Shown here one piece after another: positions 7,989-16,245 of a stretch of 64,000 nucleotides of DNA. Position 1 is the stretch's first letter; every line of letters starts with the position of its first letter. The translations under genes were made by a program, and so were the position numbers. The notes under the pieces were generated by a model. It saw nothing but the letters and a program-made list of their open reading frames with translations. It did not search any database and was not told the origin of the DNA. The stretch comes from Bradyrhizobium sp. GTDB taxonomy: Bacteria > Pseudomonadota > Alphaproteobacteria > Rhizobiales > Xanthobacteraceae. The stretch is taken from contig NZ_JALHLP010000018.1 of the NCBI RefSeq assembly GCF_022844465.1, forward strand, positions 1 through 64,000, given 5' to 3'.

Positions 7989-10900
7989 TCACGAACACCC
8001 CGTCGTGCTCCCACACGTATCGCACTTCATGCAGGTCCCGTTCCGCACCAGCGTGAAGTTGCCGCACTCGCCGCACATCTCGCCTTCGTAGCCCTTGGCC
8101 TTCGCTTCGGCGCGGCGTTCGGCCTTTGAGGGGGCGATGGCCTGTTGCGCCGCGCCGGATTTGCTCCATTGCAGCGCTTCCAGCTTTTCGGTCGGCGACA
8201 GGTCGTGCTGGGCTTCCTGCTTGAGCGCGACCGCGCCTTCGAGCGTGTCGGCGAGGCGGGCGCTGGGGCCGTGGCTGGCGATCGCGGTGACGTTGCCGGC
8301 GCCGCGAGCGTCGGTGTCGACGCCACGCATCACCACCAGCTTGTCGGTGCGCGAGCGGGTCAGGCCCTTGGAGAGATACTTGTTGCTGCCCTCCGGCTGC
8401 TTGCCTTCCTCGACGCCCTTGCCCATGGCGTCGAAGTTGGACTCTGAGGGATCGACATGGGCGAGGTCGAAGCGCGACATGTAGCTGACCGCAAGCTCGC
8501 GGAACACATAGTCGAGGATCGAGGTCGCGTACTTGATGCTGTCGTTGCCCTGCACCGGGCCCGCCGGCTCGAAGCGGGTGAAGGTGAAGGCGTCGACATA
8601 TTCCTCCAGCGGCACGCCGTATTGCAGGCCGAGCGAAACCGCGATGGCGAAGTTGTTGATGAAGGAGCGCAGTGCGGCGCCCTCCTTGTGCATGTCGATG
8701 AAGATCTCGCCGAGCCGGCCGTCGTCATATTCGCCGGTTCGCAAGTACACCTTGTGCCCGCCGACCACCGCCTTCTGGGTGTAGCCCTTGCGGCGGTCCG
8801 GCATCTTCTCGCGCTCGCGCATGACGATGATGCGCTCGACCAGCTTCTCGACGATCTTCTCCGAGACCTGGGCGGCGCGCGCGGCCATCGGCTTGTCGTA
8901 GAACGCCTCGATCGCGTCGTCCTCCTCGTCGTCGTCGCTGATCAGCTGCGAGTTCAGGGGCTGGCTCAGCTTCGAGCCGTCGCGGTAGAGCGCGTTGGCC
9001 TTCAGCGCCAGCTTCCAGGACAGCATGTAGGCTGACTTGCAGTCCTCCACCGTGGCGTCGTTCGGCATGTTGATGGTTTTGGAAATCGCGCCAGAGATGA
9101 ACGGCTGCGACGCAGCCATCATCCTTATGTGGCTCTCGACCGAGAGGTAGCGCTTGCCGATCTTGCCGCAGGGGTTGGCGCAGTCGAACACGGGATAGTG
9201 CTCGGCCTTGAGGTGCGGCGCGCCCTCCACCGTCATCGCGCCGCAGATGTGGACATTGGCGGCCTCGATCTCGCGCTTGCTGAATCCGACCGCGGCGAGC
9301 AGGTCGAAGCCGGGGGCGGCGATCGCCTCCGGCGCCAGCTTCAGCGTCTCGCGCAGGAAGTCCTCGCCAAAGGTCCACTTGTTGAAGGCGAACTTGATGT
9401 CGAAGGCGGTCGGCAGCGCCTTTTCCACCTTGGCCAGCGCCTCGTCGGTGAAGCCCTTGGCCTTCAGCGTGGAGACGTTGATCCCGGGCGAATTGGAGAG
9501 CGAGCCGTGGCCGACGGCGTAGGCCTCGATCTCGGCGATGTCAGCCTCGCTGTAGCCGAGCGCGCGCAGTGCGGCCGGCACCGCCTGGTTGATGATCTTC
9601 CAGTAGCCGCCGCCGGCGAGCTTCTTGAACTTCACCAGCGCGAAATCAGGCTCGATGCCCGTGGTGTCGCAATCCATCACGAGGCCGATGGTGCCGGTCG
9701 GCGCCACCACTGTGGTCTGCGCGTTGCGGTAGCCGCTGAGTTCACCGAGCTCCAGCGCCTGGTCCCAGGCCACTTTGGCGCGGGTGACGAGGTCTCCTTG
9801 CGGGCAGGCGGCGTGGTCGAGCGGCACCGGGCTCACCGCCAGCGCCTCGTAGCCGCGGGATTCGCCATGGGCGGCGCGGCGGTGGTTGCGGATCACGCGC
9901 AGCATGTGCGCGGCGTTCTTCTTGTAGCCGGGGAAGGGGCCGAGCTCCTTCGCCATTTCGGCCGAGGTCGCATAGGCGACGCCGGTCATGATGGCGGTGA
10001 GCGCGCCGCACAGCGCGCGGCCTTCCTTGGAGTCGTAAGGCAGCCCCATGGTCATCAGGAGGCCGCCGATATTGGCAAAGCCGAGGCCGAGCGTGCGGAA
10101 CTCGTAGGAGAGTTCGGCGATCGCCTTGGAGGGGAACTGCGCCATCATGACCGAGATCTCCAGCACCACGGTCCAGAGCCGGCACAGATGCTCGTAGGAT
10201 TCGACGTCGAAGCGTCCCAACGCTCCTCCGCCCGCGGGGGAGGGGGTGTAGAACGTGATCAGATTGGCGGAGGCGAGATTGCAGGCGGTGTCGTCCAGGA
10301 ACATGTATTCCGAGCACGGATTCGAGGCGCGGATGTCGCCGGAGGCCTTGCAGGTGTGCCAGTCGTTCATGGTGGTGTTGAAGTGCAGGCCGGGATCGGC
10401 CGAGGCCCAGGCGGCGTGGCCGATCTTCTCCCAGAGGTCGCGCGCCTTCAGCGTTTTTGTCACTTTCCTGCTGGTGCGGCCGATCAGATTCCAGTCACCA
10501 TTCGTCTCTACCGCGCGCAGGAAATCGTCCTTCAGCGAGACCGAGTTGTTGGAGTTCTGGCCGGAGACGGTCAGATAGGCCTCCGAATCCCAGTCGGTGT
10601 CGTAGGTCGGGAAGTCGATCTCCTTGTAGCCCTGCTTGGCGAACTGGATCACCCGCTTGATGACGTTGTCGGAGACGAGCGCGCGGCGCGCCAGCTTGAT
10701 CTCGCGGCGCAGCGCCGGGTTCTTTTCGGGATCGAAACAGTCGTCGCCGGAGCCTTCGCAGTTGACGCAGGCCTTCAGCACCGCCTTGAGGTGCTTCTGG
10801 TTGATCCTGGAGCCGGTGACGAGGGCGGCGACCTTCTGCTCCTCCTTCACCTTCCAGTCGATATAGGTCTCGATGTCGGGGTGGTCGGCGTCGACCACCA

Positions 10901-11741
10901 CCATCTTGGCGGCGCGGCGGGTGGTGCCGCCGCTCTTGATGGCGCCGGCGGCGCGGTCGCCGATCTTGAGGAAGCTCATCAGGCCCGAGGAGCGGCCGCC
11001 GCCGGAAAGCTTTTCGCCTTCGCCGCGCAGCCGCGAGAAGTTGGAGCCGGTGCCGGAGCCGTATTTGAACAGCCGGGCCTCGCGCACCCACAGGTCCATG
11101 ATGCCGCCCTCGTTGACGAGGTCGTCATTGACGCCCTGGATGAAGCAGGCGTGCGGCTGCGGATGCTCGTAGGCGGATTTCGAGCGGGTCAGCTTGCCGG
11201 TGAAGGGATCGACGTAATAATGGCCCTGGCCGGGGCCGTCGACGCCGTAGGCCCAGTGCAGGCCGGTGTTGAACCATTGCGGCGAGTTCGGCGCGACCAT
11301 CTGCTTGGCCAGCATGAAGCGCAGTTCGTCGAAGAACGCCTGCGCGTCTTCCTCGGTGGAGAAGTACTTGCCCTTCCAGCCCCAATAGGTCCAGCAGCCG
11401 GCGAGGCGGTCGAACACCTGCTTGGCGGAGAGCTCGCTGACGAAGCGCTCGTTCTCGGGCAGGGCGGCCAGCGCCTCGGTGTCCGGCACCGAGCGCCACA
11501 GCCAGGACGGCACGGTCTCTTCCTCGACCTTCTTCAGCCGTGCGGCGACGCCCGCTTTGCGAAAATACTTCTGCGCCAGCACGTCGGAGGCGACCTGCGA
11601 CCAGAACTGCGGCACCTCGACATTCTCGAGCCGGAACACGATCGAACCATCGGGATTGCGGATCTCCGATGTCGTCAATCTGAAATCAATCCCTGCATAG
11701 GGTGACTGGCCGGAAGTGGTGTTGCGCCGTTCGATTCGCAT
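7989..11741 (-). CDS. nrdJ: Adenosylcobalamin-dependent (class II) ribonucleotide reductase
   Basis: The protein has 1250 residues, the long form typical of alphaproteobacteria. It reduces ribonucleotides to deoxyribonucleotides with a radical from coenzyme B12, independent of oxygen. Visible landmarks are NSNNSVSL, NPCSEYMFLDDTACNLAS around the active-site Cys, VVAPTGTIGLVMDCDTTGIE, and a C-terminal Cys-rich tail (CGEC ... CMKCDTCG) that acts as redox shuttle or zinc ribbon. The ATG at 11741 fits the family start, MRIERR. It appears to be monocistronic with a long leader; a candidate NrdR operator lies about 430 bases upstream. The 858-codon plus-strand frame inside it is a shadow. Confidence 0.95.
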   Translation of the reverse strand: MRIERRNTTSGQSPYAGIDFRLTTSEIRNPDGSIVFRLENVEVPQFWSQVASDVLAQKYFRKAGVAARLKKVEEETVPSWLWRSVPDTEALAALPENERFVSELSAKQVFDRLAGCWTYWGWKGKYFSTEEDAQAFFDELRFMLAKQMVAPNSPQWFNTGLHWAYGVDGPGQGHYYVDPFTGKLTRSKSAYEHPQPHACFIQGVNDDLVNEGGIMDLWVREARLFKYGSGTGSNFSRLRGEGEKLSGGGRSSGLMSFLKIGDRAAGAIKSGGTTRRAAKMVVVDADHPDIETYIDWKVKEEQKVAALVTGSRINQKHLKAVLKACVNCEGSGDDCFDPEKNPALRREIKLARRALVSDNVIKRVIQFAKQGYKEIDFPTYDTDWDSEAYLTVSGQNSNNSVSLKDDFLRAVETNGDWNLIGRTSRKVTKTLKARDLWEKIGHAAWASADPGLHFNTTMNDWHTCKASGDIRASNPCSEYMFLDDTACNLASANLITFYTPSPAGGGALGRFDVESYEHLCRLWTVVLEISVMMAQFPSKAIAELSYEFRTLGLGFANIGGLLMTMGLPYDSKEGRALCGALTAIMTGVAYATSAEMAKELGPFPGYKKNAAHMLRVIRNHRRAAHGESRGYEALAVSPVPLDHAACPQGDLVTRAKVAWDQALELGELSGYRNAQTTVVAPTGTIGLVMDCDTTGIEPDFALVKFKKLAGGGYWKIINQAVPAALRALGYSEADIAEIEAYAVGHGSLSNSPGINVSTLKAKGFTDEALAKVEKALPTAFDIKFAFNKWTFGEDFLRETLKLAPEAIAAPGFDLLAAVGFSKREIEAANVHICGAMTVEGAPHLKAEHYPVFDCANPCGKIGKRYLSVESHIRMMAASQPFISGAISKTINMPNDATVEDCKSAYMLSWKLALKANALYRDGSKLSQPLNSQLISDDDEEDDAIEAFYDKPMAARAAQVSEKIVEKLVERIIVMREREKMPDRRKGYTQKAVVGGHKVYLRTGEYDDGRLGEIFIDMHKEGAALRSFINNFAIAVSLGLQYGVPLEEYVDAFTFTRFEPAGPVQGNDSIKYATSILDYVFRELAVSYMSRFDLAHVDPSESNFDAMGKGVEEGKQPEGSNKYLSKGLTRSRTDKLVVMRGVDTDARGAGNVTAIASHGPSARLADTLEGAVALKQEAQHDLSPTEKLEALQWSKSGAAQQAIAPSKAERRAEAKAKGYEGEMCGECGNFTLVRNGTCMKCDTCGSTTGCS

Positions 11742-11958
11742 AGGTCGTGCCCCAGTGTTCTTGACCGGCCCCGCATCTTTCGCGGTAGCCGAATGCTATT
11801 TCTTGAGCGATCCCTGATGCGGCCGAGGTTGAAACAACCGCGGCCTCCCAGGGTTCGCCAGTTCAACCGGTGACCCGGCCCTGTTTCTCCGTCCGCGCAA
11901 GGAGGTTACGCACCCCGCGCGACCGTCGCCCCAATTAACGCCCCAACTGATGTCACCT

Positions 11959-11982
11959 GAGCCGGTTTCGGCTCGTTTTTTT
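11959..11982 (+). terminator. Intrinsic terminator on the plus strand, antisense to the nrdJ leader
   Basis: GAGCCG, loop GTTT, CGGCTC, then seven T after one G. This is textbook Rho-independent form on the plus strand, yet no plus-strand gene lies upstream because nrdJ runs the other way. It may end a small RNA transcribed from within the nrdJ leader. Confidence 0.5.
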
Positions 11983-12170
11983 ACGCGCAAACGCCCCCGG
12001 ATTTTGGGCAGACGAGCCCACCACCGCTGCCTCGACCGGCTGACGGCGTGCGCCTCTGGTACCCATCTGGGAGCGACCGGCGGGACCCAAAACACACGCG
12101 CGCCGAACAGGAGGAAAGCTAGGACAATCCGGTTGCGCCCGTCAAGAACTAGTACGAGTTCCTGAATCAA

Positions 12171-12186
12171 ATACTAAATGTGGTGG
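12171..12186. promoter_or_regulatory. Candidate NrdR box
   Basis: The sequence atactaaatgtggtgg agrees with 11 of 16 positions of the NrdR consensus acaCwATATwGtgt-type palindrome as I remember it. NrdR represses ribonucleotide reductase genes. A second, weaker palindrome, gaactagtacgagttc, lies at 12146-12161, only 25 bases away rather than the usual roughly 31. The distance to nrdJ (430 bases) implies a long leader if this is its promoter region. Confidence 0.3.
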
Positions 12187-12461
12187 AAACTATGGGAAAA
12201 CAGGGGCGGTCCCGTGCCCCCGACACGCCCAACTATCGGTGAGTCCTCAGGGATTCCCAAGGGAAAAAATTGTTCGCCGGGGGTGTCGGGGAGCCTTCGC
12301 CCGCTGTTCACAGGGCAGGTATTTATTCACTCCTAAGGGGTTGCACTGGTGCGACTCACGGCCGGGGGCGCCGGGGAGGGGCTGACATGCCCGCAGCCCC
12401 GTGGCCGGTAGCCCCGATACCCGGCAAGGTGAGGGGCGATTCCTAAGGGATTCCCGGCTGC
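12187..12461 (+). other. GC-rich structured leader or non-coding RNA candidate
   Basis: There is no plausible gene in 275 bases. The motif TCCTnAGGGattccc occurs at 12244-12258 and 12441-12455, with a third shorter copy, TCCTAAGGGG, at 12331. A long-range stem is possible between ccccgacac (about 12219-12227) and gtgtcgggg (about 12285-12293). The segment abuts the start of the DMT exporter gene. I could not match it to any riboswitch, tmRNA, RNase P or SRP RNA consensus I know. Confidence 0.35.
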
Positions 12462-13358
12462 ATGACAGAATCAAAACCGACCGCGTCGCCGCGGATCGCG
12501 CCCGCCGGGCTGATGTTCCTCGCCGTCACCTCGGTCGGCTGGGGATTGAACTGGCCGGTGACGAAATACCTCCTGAGCGAGCTGCCGCCGCTGACCCTGC
12601 GCGGCACCACAGGGGTGATCGGCGCGCTCTTGCTGGCGGCGCTGGCGCTGGCGGGATCGCAGCGCCTGAAGGTGACGCGCTCGCTGTGGCCGCGGCTGAT
12701 GCTGGCGGCGCTGCTCAACGTCACCGGCTGGATGGTGCTGATGGGGCTGGCGCTGCTGTGGCTGCCGGCCAGCGAGGCCGCGCTGATCGCCTACACCATG
12801 CCGGTATGGGCCTCGCTGCTGGCCTGGCCGGTGCTGGGCGAACGGCCGACGCTGCTGCGCACGCTGGCGCTGGTGATGGCGCTGGCGGGGCTCGCCGTCA
12901 TCATGGGCGGCAGCGGTTTTTCCGCGACCGCGGCCAAGCTGCCGGGCATGGCGCTGGCGCTGCTTGGCGCGATCGGATTTGCGCTCGGCACCGTGCTGGC
13001 CAAGAAGCTGCCGCTGGCGCTGCCGCCGCTCCCGGCGGCGGCCTGGCAGATCGGGCTCGGCTGCCTGCCGGTTGCGGTTGTCGGCCTGTTGCTCGAGACC
13101 ACCGACCTGGCGCAAGTGACGTCGCTCGGCTGGTGGCTCGTGGTCTATTCGACCGTGATCCAGTTCTGCGTCGCCTATGTCGCCTGGTTCGCGGCACTGG
13201 CGCGGCTGCCGGCCTCGGTGGCCGCAATCGGCACCATGGCGGTGCCCGTGATCGGCGTGGTGGCGTCCGCCGCAGCACTCGGCGAGCCGCTCGGGGCGAT
13301 CCAGATCGTGGCGCTGGCGTTGACGCTGGCCGGCGTGGTGCTGGCGACGCGCTCGTAA
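12462..13358 (+). CDS. DMT-superfamily (EamA) permease
   Basis: The protein has 298 residues with about ten hydrophobic helices arranged as two EamA repeats; internal duplication shows as GWGLNWPVTKYL in the first half and GWWLVVYSTVIQF in the second. Members export amino acids, nucleosides or other small metabolites; the substrate cannot be read from sequence. A close paralogue is encoded at 18580-19485 (both share GLALLWL.ASEAA and AAWQIGLGCLP). The ATG at 12462 follows directly on an unusual repeat-bearing leader. Confidence 0.85.
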   Translation: MTESKPTASPRIAPAGLMFLAVTSVGWGLNWPVTKYLLSELPPLTLRGTTGVIGALLLAALALAGSQRLKVTRSLWPRLMLAALLNVTGWMVLMGLALLWLPASEAALIAYTMPVWASLLAWPVLGERPTLLRTLALVMALAGLAVIMGGSGFSATAAKLPGMALALLGAIGFALGTVLAKKLPLALPPLPAAAWQIGLGCLPVAVVGLLLETTDLAQVTSLGWWLVVYSTVIQFCVAYVAWFAALARLPASVAAIGTMAVPVIGVVASAAALGEPLGAIQIVALALTLAGVVLATRS

Positions 13359-13417
13359 ATCGCCTTCGAAAAACGGAACCGGCGCAGGGCCCGGCGAATT
13401 ATTTCATCGGAGGTACC

Positions 13418-13576
13418 ATGAGCAAAGAAACCCCGAAAGACGATCCCAGGCAGAAAACCGACTGGGGCTCGAGCGCGCAGACCGACGAGCCCTGGAAAGG
13501 CAATCCGGAAAAGGAGCAGCGCTCCGGCACCAGGAAGTCCGACCCGGACCAATGGCAGGAGACCAAGACGCACTAA
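13418..13576 (+). CDS. Small hydrophilic hypothetical protein (52 aa)
   Basis: It begins MSKETPKDDPRQKTDWGSS, with a good ribosome site (CGGAGG) 7 bases before the ATG at 13418. It is very rich in Lys, Asp, Pro, Gln and Trp, with no hydrophobic core, so it is probably intrinsically disordered. Short proteins of this type are often stress-induced in Rhizobiales, but I do not recognise a named family. It lies 60 bases after the DMT gene and 21 before a small membrane protein. Confidence 0.6.
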   Translation: MSKETPKDDPRQKTDWGSSAQTDEPWKGNPEKEQRSGTRKSDPDQWQETKTH

Positions 13577-13597
13577 CCACTCAAGCGGATGGCATCC

Positions 13598-13741
13598 ATG
13601 GAGATTATCTACTTTCTAGGTGCAGCCGTGCTGCTGGCCGCGCTGATCTACGGCGTCCTGCAATTCCGCACCCGCAACCGCGCGGCGGTGCGGGCCGGCG
13701 ACGAGATCGTAAAGGAGCGCTATCGACGGGATGACGCTTGA
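13598..13741 (+). CDS. Single-span small membrane protein (47 aa)
   Basis: The protein starts MEIIYFLGAAVLLAALIYGV, one transmembrane helix at about residues 3-21, and is followed by an Arg-rich cytoplasmic tail ending ERYRRDDA. The ATG at 13598 follows closely on the preceding small gene, so they are probably co-transcribed. The family is not recognised. The next feature is a strong bidirectional terminator. Confidence 0.55.
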   Translation: MEIIYFLGAAVLLAALIYGVLQFRTRNRAAVRAGDEIVKERYRRDDA

Positions 13742-13770
13742 GCGCCGATTTCTGGACGAAATGAAATAAA

Positions 13771-13801
13771 AAAGGCGCGCGCCGAACGGGCGCGCGCCTT
13801 T
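13771..13801. terminator. Bidirectional intrinsic terminator
   Basis: A 13-bp GC stem, AAAGGCGCGCGCC with its complement, surrounds the loop GAAC. A run of A on the left gives a strong T-tract for the minus-strand DUF892 gene. TTT on the right serves the plus-strand small genes. Confidence 0.8.
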
Positions 13802-13813
13802 GGATTCAAATCC

Positions 13814-14329
13814 TCAGGCGGCGGCCTGCATTTCCTCTTCGGCTTCCAGATTGACCGCATCCTTGGCCAGCACGGTCAACGCCTTGTCGGTCATCTCTTC
13901 TTCCTTGAGCGTCTCGCTCAGAAGCCTCGCGGCGTCGCGCAGGCCGAGCTCTTCGGCCCAGGTGCGCAAGGTGCCGTAACGCGCAATCTCGTAATGCTCG
14001 ACGGCCTGCGCCGCCGCCAGCAGGCCGGCGTCGAGGGCGGGCATTCCCTTGTAATCCTTCATGATCTCCGCGCCCTCGTCGGTGATGCCGTTGATGGCGG
14101 CGCAGGTCTTGCCGCGCGCGGGTTTGCCGATGATCTTGAAGACATTGTCGAGGCGCTTGATCTGGCCGCGGGTTTCGCGCTCGTGCTTGGCGAACGCTGC
14201 CTTCAGCTCCTTGGACTGCGCGGCCTTGGCCATCTTCGGCAGGGTCTTCAGAATCTTGTTCTCGGCGTAATAGATGTCCTTGAGCGTGTCGTGGAAAAGC
14301 TCTTCCAGAAATTTGGGCTTCTTGGCCAT
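13814..14329 (-). CDS. DUF892/YciE-type ferritin-like protein, paralogue 1
   Basis: The protein has 171 residues and four predicted long helices with the ferritin-like pattern: ELFHDTLKDIYYAEN (helix 1), KHERETRGQIKRLDNVF (helix 2), AQAVEHYEIARYGTL (helix 3) and a final Glu-rich helix. Conserved Glu and His residues at YYAEN, KHE and VEHYEIA would form a di-iron site. Family members (YciE/YciF) are stress-inducible and of unclear reaction. GAGAGG precedes the ATG, and an EcfG-like promoter lies at 14362-14386. A second copy is encoded at 16246-16749. Confidence 0.88.
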   Translation of the reverse strand: MAKKPKFLEELFHDTLKDIYYAENKILKTLPKMAKAAQSKELKAAFAKHERETRGQIKRLDNVFKIIGKPARGKTCAAINGITDEGAEIMKDYKGMPALDAGLLAAAQAVEHYEIARYGTLRTWAEELGLRDAARLLSETLKEEEMTDKALTVLAKDAVNLEAEEEMQAAA

Positions 14330-14361
14330 GAGTTTGATCCTCTCGGGGGTTAGAACCCCTC

Positions 14362-14386
14362 AACCATGACGGCTGGCTTAAGTTCC
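14362..14386 (-). promoter_or_regulatory. EcfG-type promoter for the first DUF892 gene
   Basis: GGAAC (14386-14382), 16-base spacer, GGTT (14365-14362). The general stress sigma factor EcfG of alphaproteobacteria reads GGAAC-N16/17-cGTT. The predicted start of transcription is about 25 bases before the ATG. Confidence 0.6.
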
Positions 14387-14405
14387 CATGACTGGTGTCG
14401 GTGCG

Positions 14406-14430
14406 GGAACGCTACAGGCCGGATCGTGTT
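14406..14430 (+). promoter_or_regulatory. EcfG-type promoter for the 64-aa protein gene
   Basis: GGAAC (14406-14410), 16-base spacer, TGTT (14427-14430). It rules out the upstream ATG at 14395 and supports translation from 14464. Confidence 0.6.
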
Positions 14431-14463
14431 CACTTTCCGATGGCTGCAAACGGGAGGCTCAAG

Positions 14464-14658
14464 ATGCCAGTCGAACAGGAACGCTTCGCCAGCCTGCTGG
14501 GCCGCGCGGTGATGGACGTTTGGGGGGACATGCCCCGCGATATCCAGGAAGCGCTGTTCGAGTCGGCAATGAAGGGGCGCGATGCCGAGCGCGAAGACCT
14601 CGCCCGCCTGCTGCACAGCCGCCATCCGCGCACGGCGCATCCGGCGAAACCAGCCTGA
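14464..14658 (+). CDS. Small helical hypothetical protein (64 aa), stress-promoter driven
   Basis: The start at 14464 (MPVEQERFASLLG) has GGGAGG 7 bases upstream and an EcfG-type promoter at 14406-14430. The protein is soluble and helical (LLGRAVMDVWGDMPRDIQEALFE), ending in a basic His/Pro tail. No named family is recognised. It is 33 bases upstream of the DUF421 gene and probably heads an operon with it. Confidence 0.6.
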   Translation: MPVEQERFASLLGRAVMDVWGDMPRDIQEALFESAMKGRDAEREDLARLLHSRHPRTAHPAKPA

Positions 14659-14691
14659 GGATGGAAGCCGGCCGCTTTCCGGGAGACACCG

Positions 14692-15186
14692 ATGGACCTG
14701 ACGATCGACTGGAATTCGGTTTTCGTGCCGGCCATCGGGCTCGCGGAGATCGTGGTTCGCGGCAGCCTGATGTATCTGGGTTTGTTCGTGATCCTGCGGC
14801 TGATGGGGCGACGCCAGGCGGGCCAGTTCGGGCCGGCGGACCTGCTGGTCATCGTCCTGATCGCCGACGCGGCGCAGAACGGCCTTGGCAAGGAATATGG
14901 CTCGGTCACCGAGGGCCTCGCGCTGGTGGCGACCATCGTCGCCTGGGATTACGTGCTCGACTGGGTCGCCTGGCGGTTTCCCGCGGCACGGCCCTATGTG
15001 ACCCCGCCGAGCCTTGCGCTCATTCGCGATGGCCGCCTTGATCTGCAGAACCTGCGCAAGGAGATGATCACCGAAGACGAATTGAGATCGCAGCTGCGTC
15101 AGCAGCAGGTCGAGGGTTACGAGGACGTCAAGCTGGCCACGCTGGAAGGCGATGGGCGGCTTAGCGTTCTCAAACGCAACAAGTGA
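14692..15186 (+). CDS. DUF421 (YetF-like) membrane protein
   Basis: The protein has 164 residues. The N-terminal half carries three hydrophobic helices (about 10-30, 33-55 and 68-95), including the family-typical stretch LRLMGRRQAGQFGPADLLV. The C-terminal half is the small cytoplasmic DUF421/YetF domain, with LIRDGRLDLQNLRKEMITEDEL and a final strand pair ending LSVLKRNK. Family members are linked to stress and spore envelope in other bacteria, but the molecular role is unknown. GGGAGA precedes the ATG. It follows a stress-promoter gene and precedes a cysteine hydrolase. Confidence 0.82.
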   Translation: MDLTIDWNSVFVPAIGLAEIVVRGSLMYLGLFVILRLMGRRQAGQFGPADLLVIVLIADAAQNGLGKEYGSVTEGLALVATIVAWDYVLDWVAWRFPAARPYVTPPSLALIRDGRLDLQNLRKEMITEDELRSQLRQQQVEGYEDVKLATLEGDGRLSVLKRNK

Positions 15187-15232
15187 CGAAGCCGCCGGGG
15201 CGGGTCTAACTGGCTTTTGTAGATGAACGGCC

Positions 15233-15871
15233 ATGTCAAAGAGCGATGAATTGCGCCACGGCGCGCCCGGCGATAGCGCGATACATCTGTGCGTGGATAT
15301 GCAGAGGATGTTTGCCGAAGCCACCGAATGGAAGGTGCCGTGGTTGGCGCGAGTGCTGCCGAATATCGTCGCCATCACGGCTGCGCACCCCGAGCGGACT
15401 GTTTTTACGCGCTTCATTCCGGCGCAACGACCCGGAGAAGGCGAGGGAATGTGGCGTCGCTATTACGAGCGGTGGAGTTCCATGACGATCGACCAGCTGG
15501 GGCCCGCAAAGGTCGATCTCGTGCCGGATCTCGGCCGGTTTGTCCCTCCCGCGCGCGTGTTCGACAAGCATGTCTATTCGCCATGGACCGGCACCGATCT
15601 GCACCGGCAGCTCCGCGGCGGCGGGATCGATACCGTCATCATCACCGGCGGTGAGACCGACGTATGCGTGCTGGCCACGATGTTCGGCGCGATCGACTGG
15701 GGATTCCGCGCCATCCTTGTGACCGATGCCCTGTGCAGTTCGGCCGATGAGACGCATGATGCGACCATGGCGCTCTATACCAACCGGTTTGGGCAACAGG
15801 TCGAAACCGTCTCGACGGAAACGCTGCTGGAAAGCTGGCAGGCTCGCGCGCGGGTCGGCGCGTGGTCATGA
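15233..15871 (+). CDS. Isochorismatase-family cysteine hydrolase
   Basis: The protein has 212 residues with the catalytic triad of the family visible: Asp22 (CVDMQRMF), Lys112 (FDKHVYSPW) and Cys145 (GGETDVCVLATM). Family members cleave C-N or vinyl-ether bonds, acting as nicotinamidase, isochorismatase or ureidoacrylate hydrolase. The substrate here is not identifiable. Its stop overlaps the next gene start as ATGA, so the two are translationally coupled. It is probably in one transcript with the 64-aa and DUF421 genes. Confidence 0.85.
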   Translation: MSKSDELRHGAPGDSAIHLCVDMQRMFAEATEWKVPWLARVLPNIVAITAAHPERTVFTRFIPAQRPGEGEGMWRRYYERWSSMTIDQLGPAKVDLVPDLGRFVPPARVFDKHVYSPWTGTDLHRQLRGGGIDTVIITGGETDVCVLATMFGAIDWGFRAILVTDALCSSADETHDATMALYTNRFGQQVETVSTETLLESWQARARVGAWS

Positions 15872-16188
15872 CCGCCGGACCGCACTTCCTGGTCGAAATA
15901 TTGCTGCCGACCGCCGCCGGAGACGGAACACTCATCGAGCGGGAATGGTTCGAGCAACTGCTGGCAGAGCTGACGGCGAAGTTCGGCGGAGCCACGAGCT
16001 TCGTGCGGACCCCGGGTGAGGGCCTGTGGCACAGCGGCGGCGAAACCCAGCGGGATAACATTGCGGTCATCGAGGTCATGGTGGACCGACTGGAGCCGGA
16101 GTTCTGGAAGGCCCTGCGCGCGCGGTTTGAGCGCGAATTGTCGCAACAGGAAGTCGTGATACGCGCCCACGAGATCAAGCGTTTATGA
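15868..16188 (+). CDS. Hypothetical protein (106 aa), coupled to the cysteine hydrolase
   Basis: The ATG at 15868 overlaps the preceding stop (ATGA). The sequence has an alpha-beta pattern: HFLVEILLPT, then EWFEQLLAELTAKFGG, FVRTPGEGLW, DNIAVIEVMVDRLEPEFW, and a final Arg/Glu-rich helix. This looks like a small ferredoxin-like barrel protein, but I do not recognise the family. The tight coupling suggests that it works with the hydrolase or serves as its accessory. Confidence 0.65.
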   Translation: MTAGPHFLVEILLPTAAGDGTLIEREWFEQLLAELTAKFGGATSFVRTPGEGLWHSGGETQRDNIAVIEVMVDRLEPEFWKALRARFERELSQQEVVIRAHEIKRL

Positions 16189-16190
16189 CA

Positions 16191-16215
16191 GGAACAAGCC
16201 TGATTGCGACGTGTT
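16191..16215 (+). promoter_or_regulatory. EcfG-type promoter for the second DUF892 gene
   Basis: GGAAC (16191-16195), 16-base spacer, TGTT (16212-16215), placed about 30 bases before the ATG at 16246. Confidence 0.6.
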
Positions 16216-16245
16216 GAATCGCCGTGACAACCCACGGAGGACAAC

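Noticed and set aside
9129..11705. 858-codon plus-strand open frame
   Set aside because: It is antisense to nrdJ, and its composition (Ala/Gly/Arg/Val-rich, no domains) is the mirror of a high-GC gene.
11742..12170. Cobalamin riboswitch in the nrdJ leader
   Set aside because: I looked for the B12-box and the core element (GCCACTG and the Gly-rich loop) on the minus strand and found no match.
12187..12461. tmRNA, RNase P RNA, 6S RNA or SRP RNA
   Set aside because: None of the conserved cores I know (for example GGAAAGTCCGGGC, the CCA-ending acceptor, or the GGAAGGAAGCAG loop) is present.
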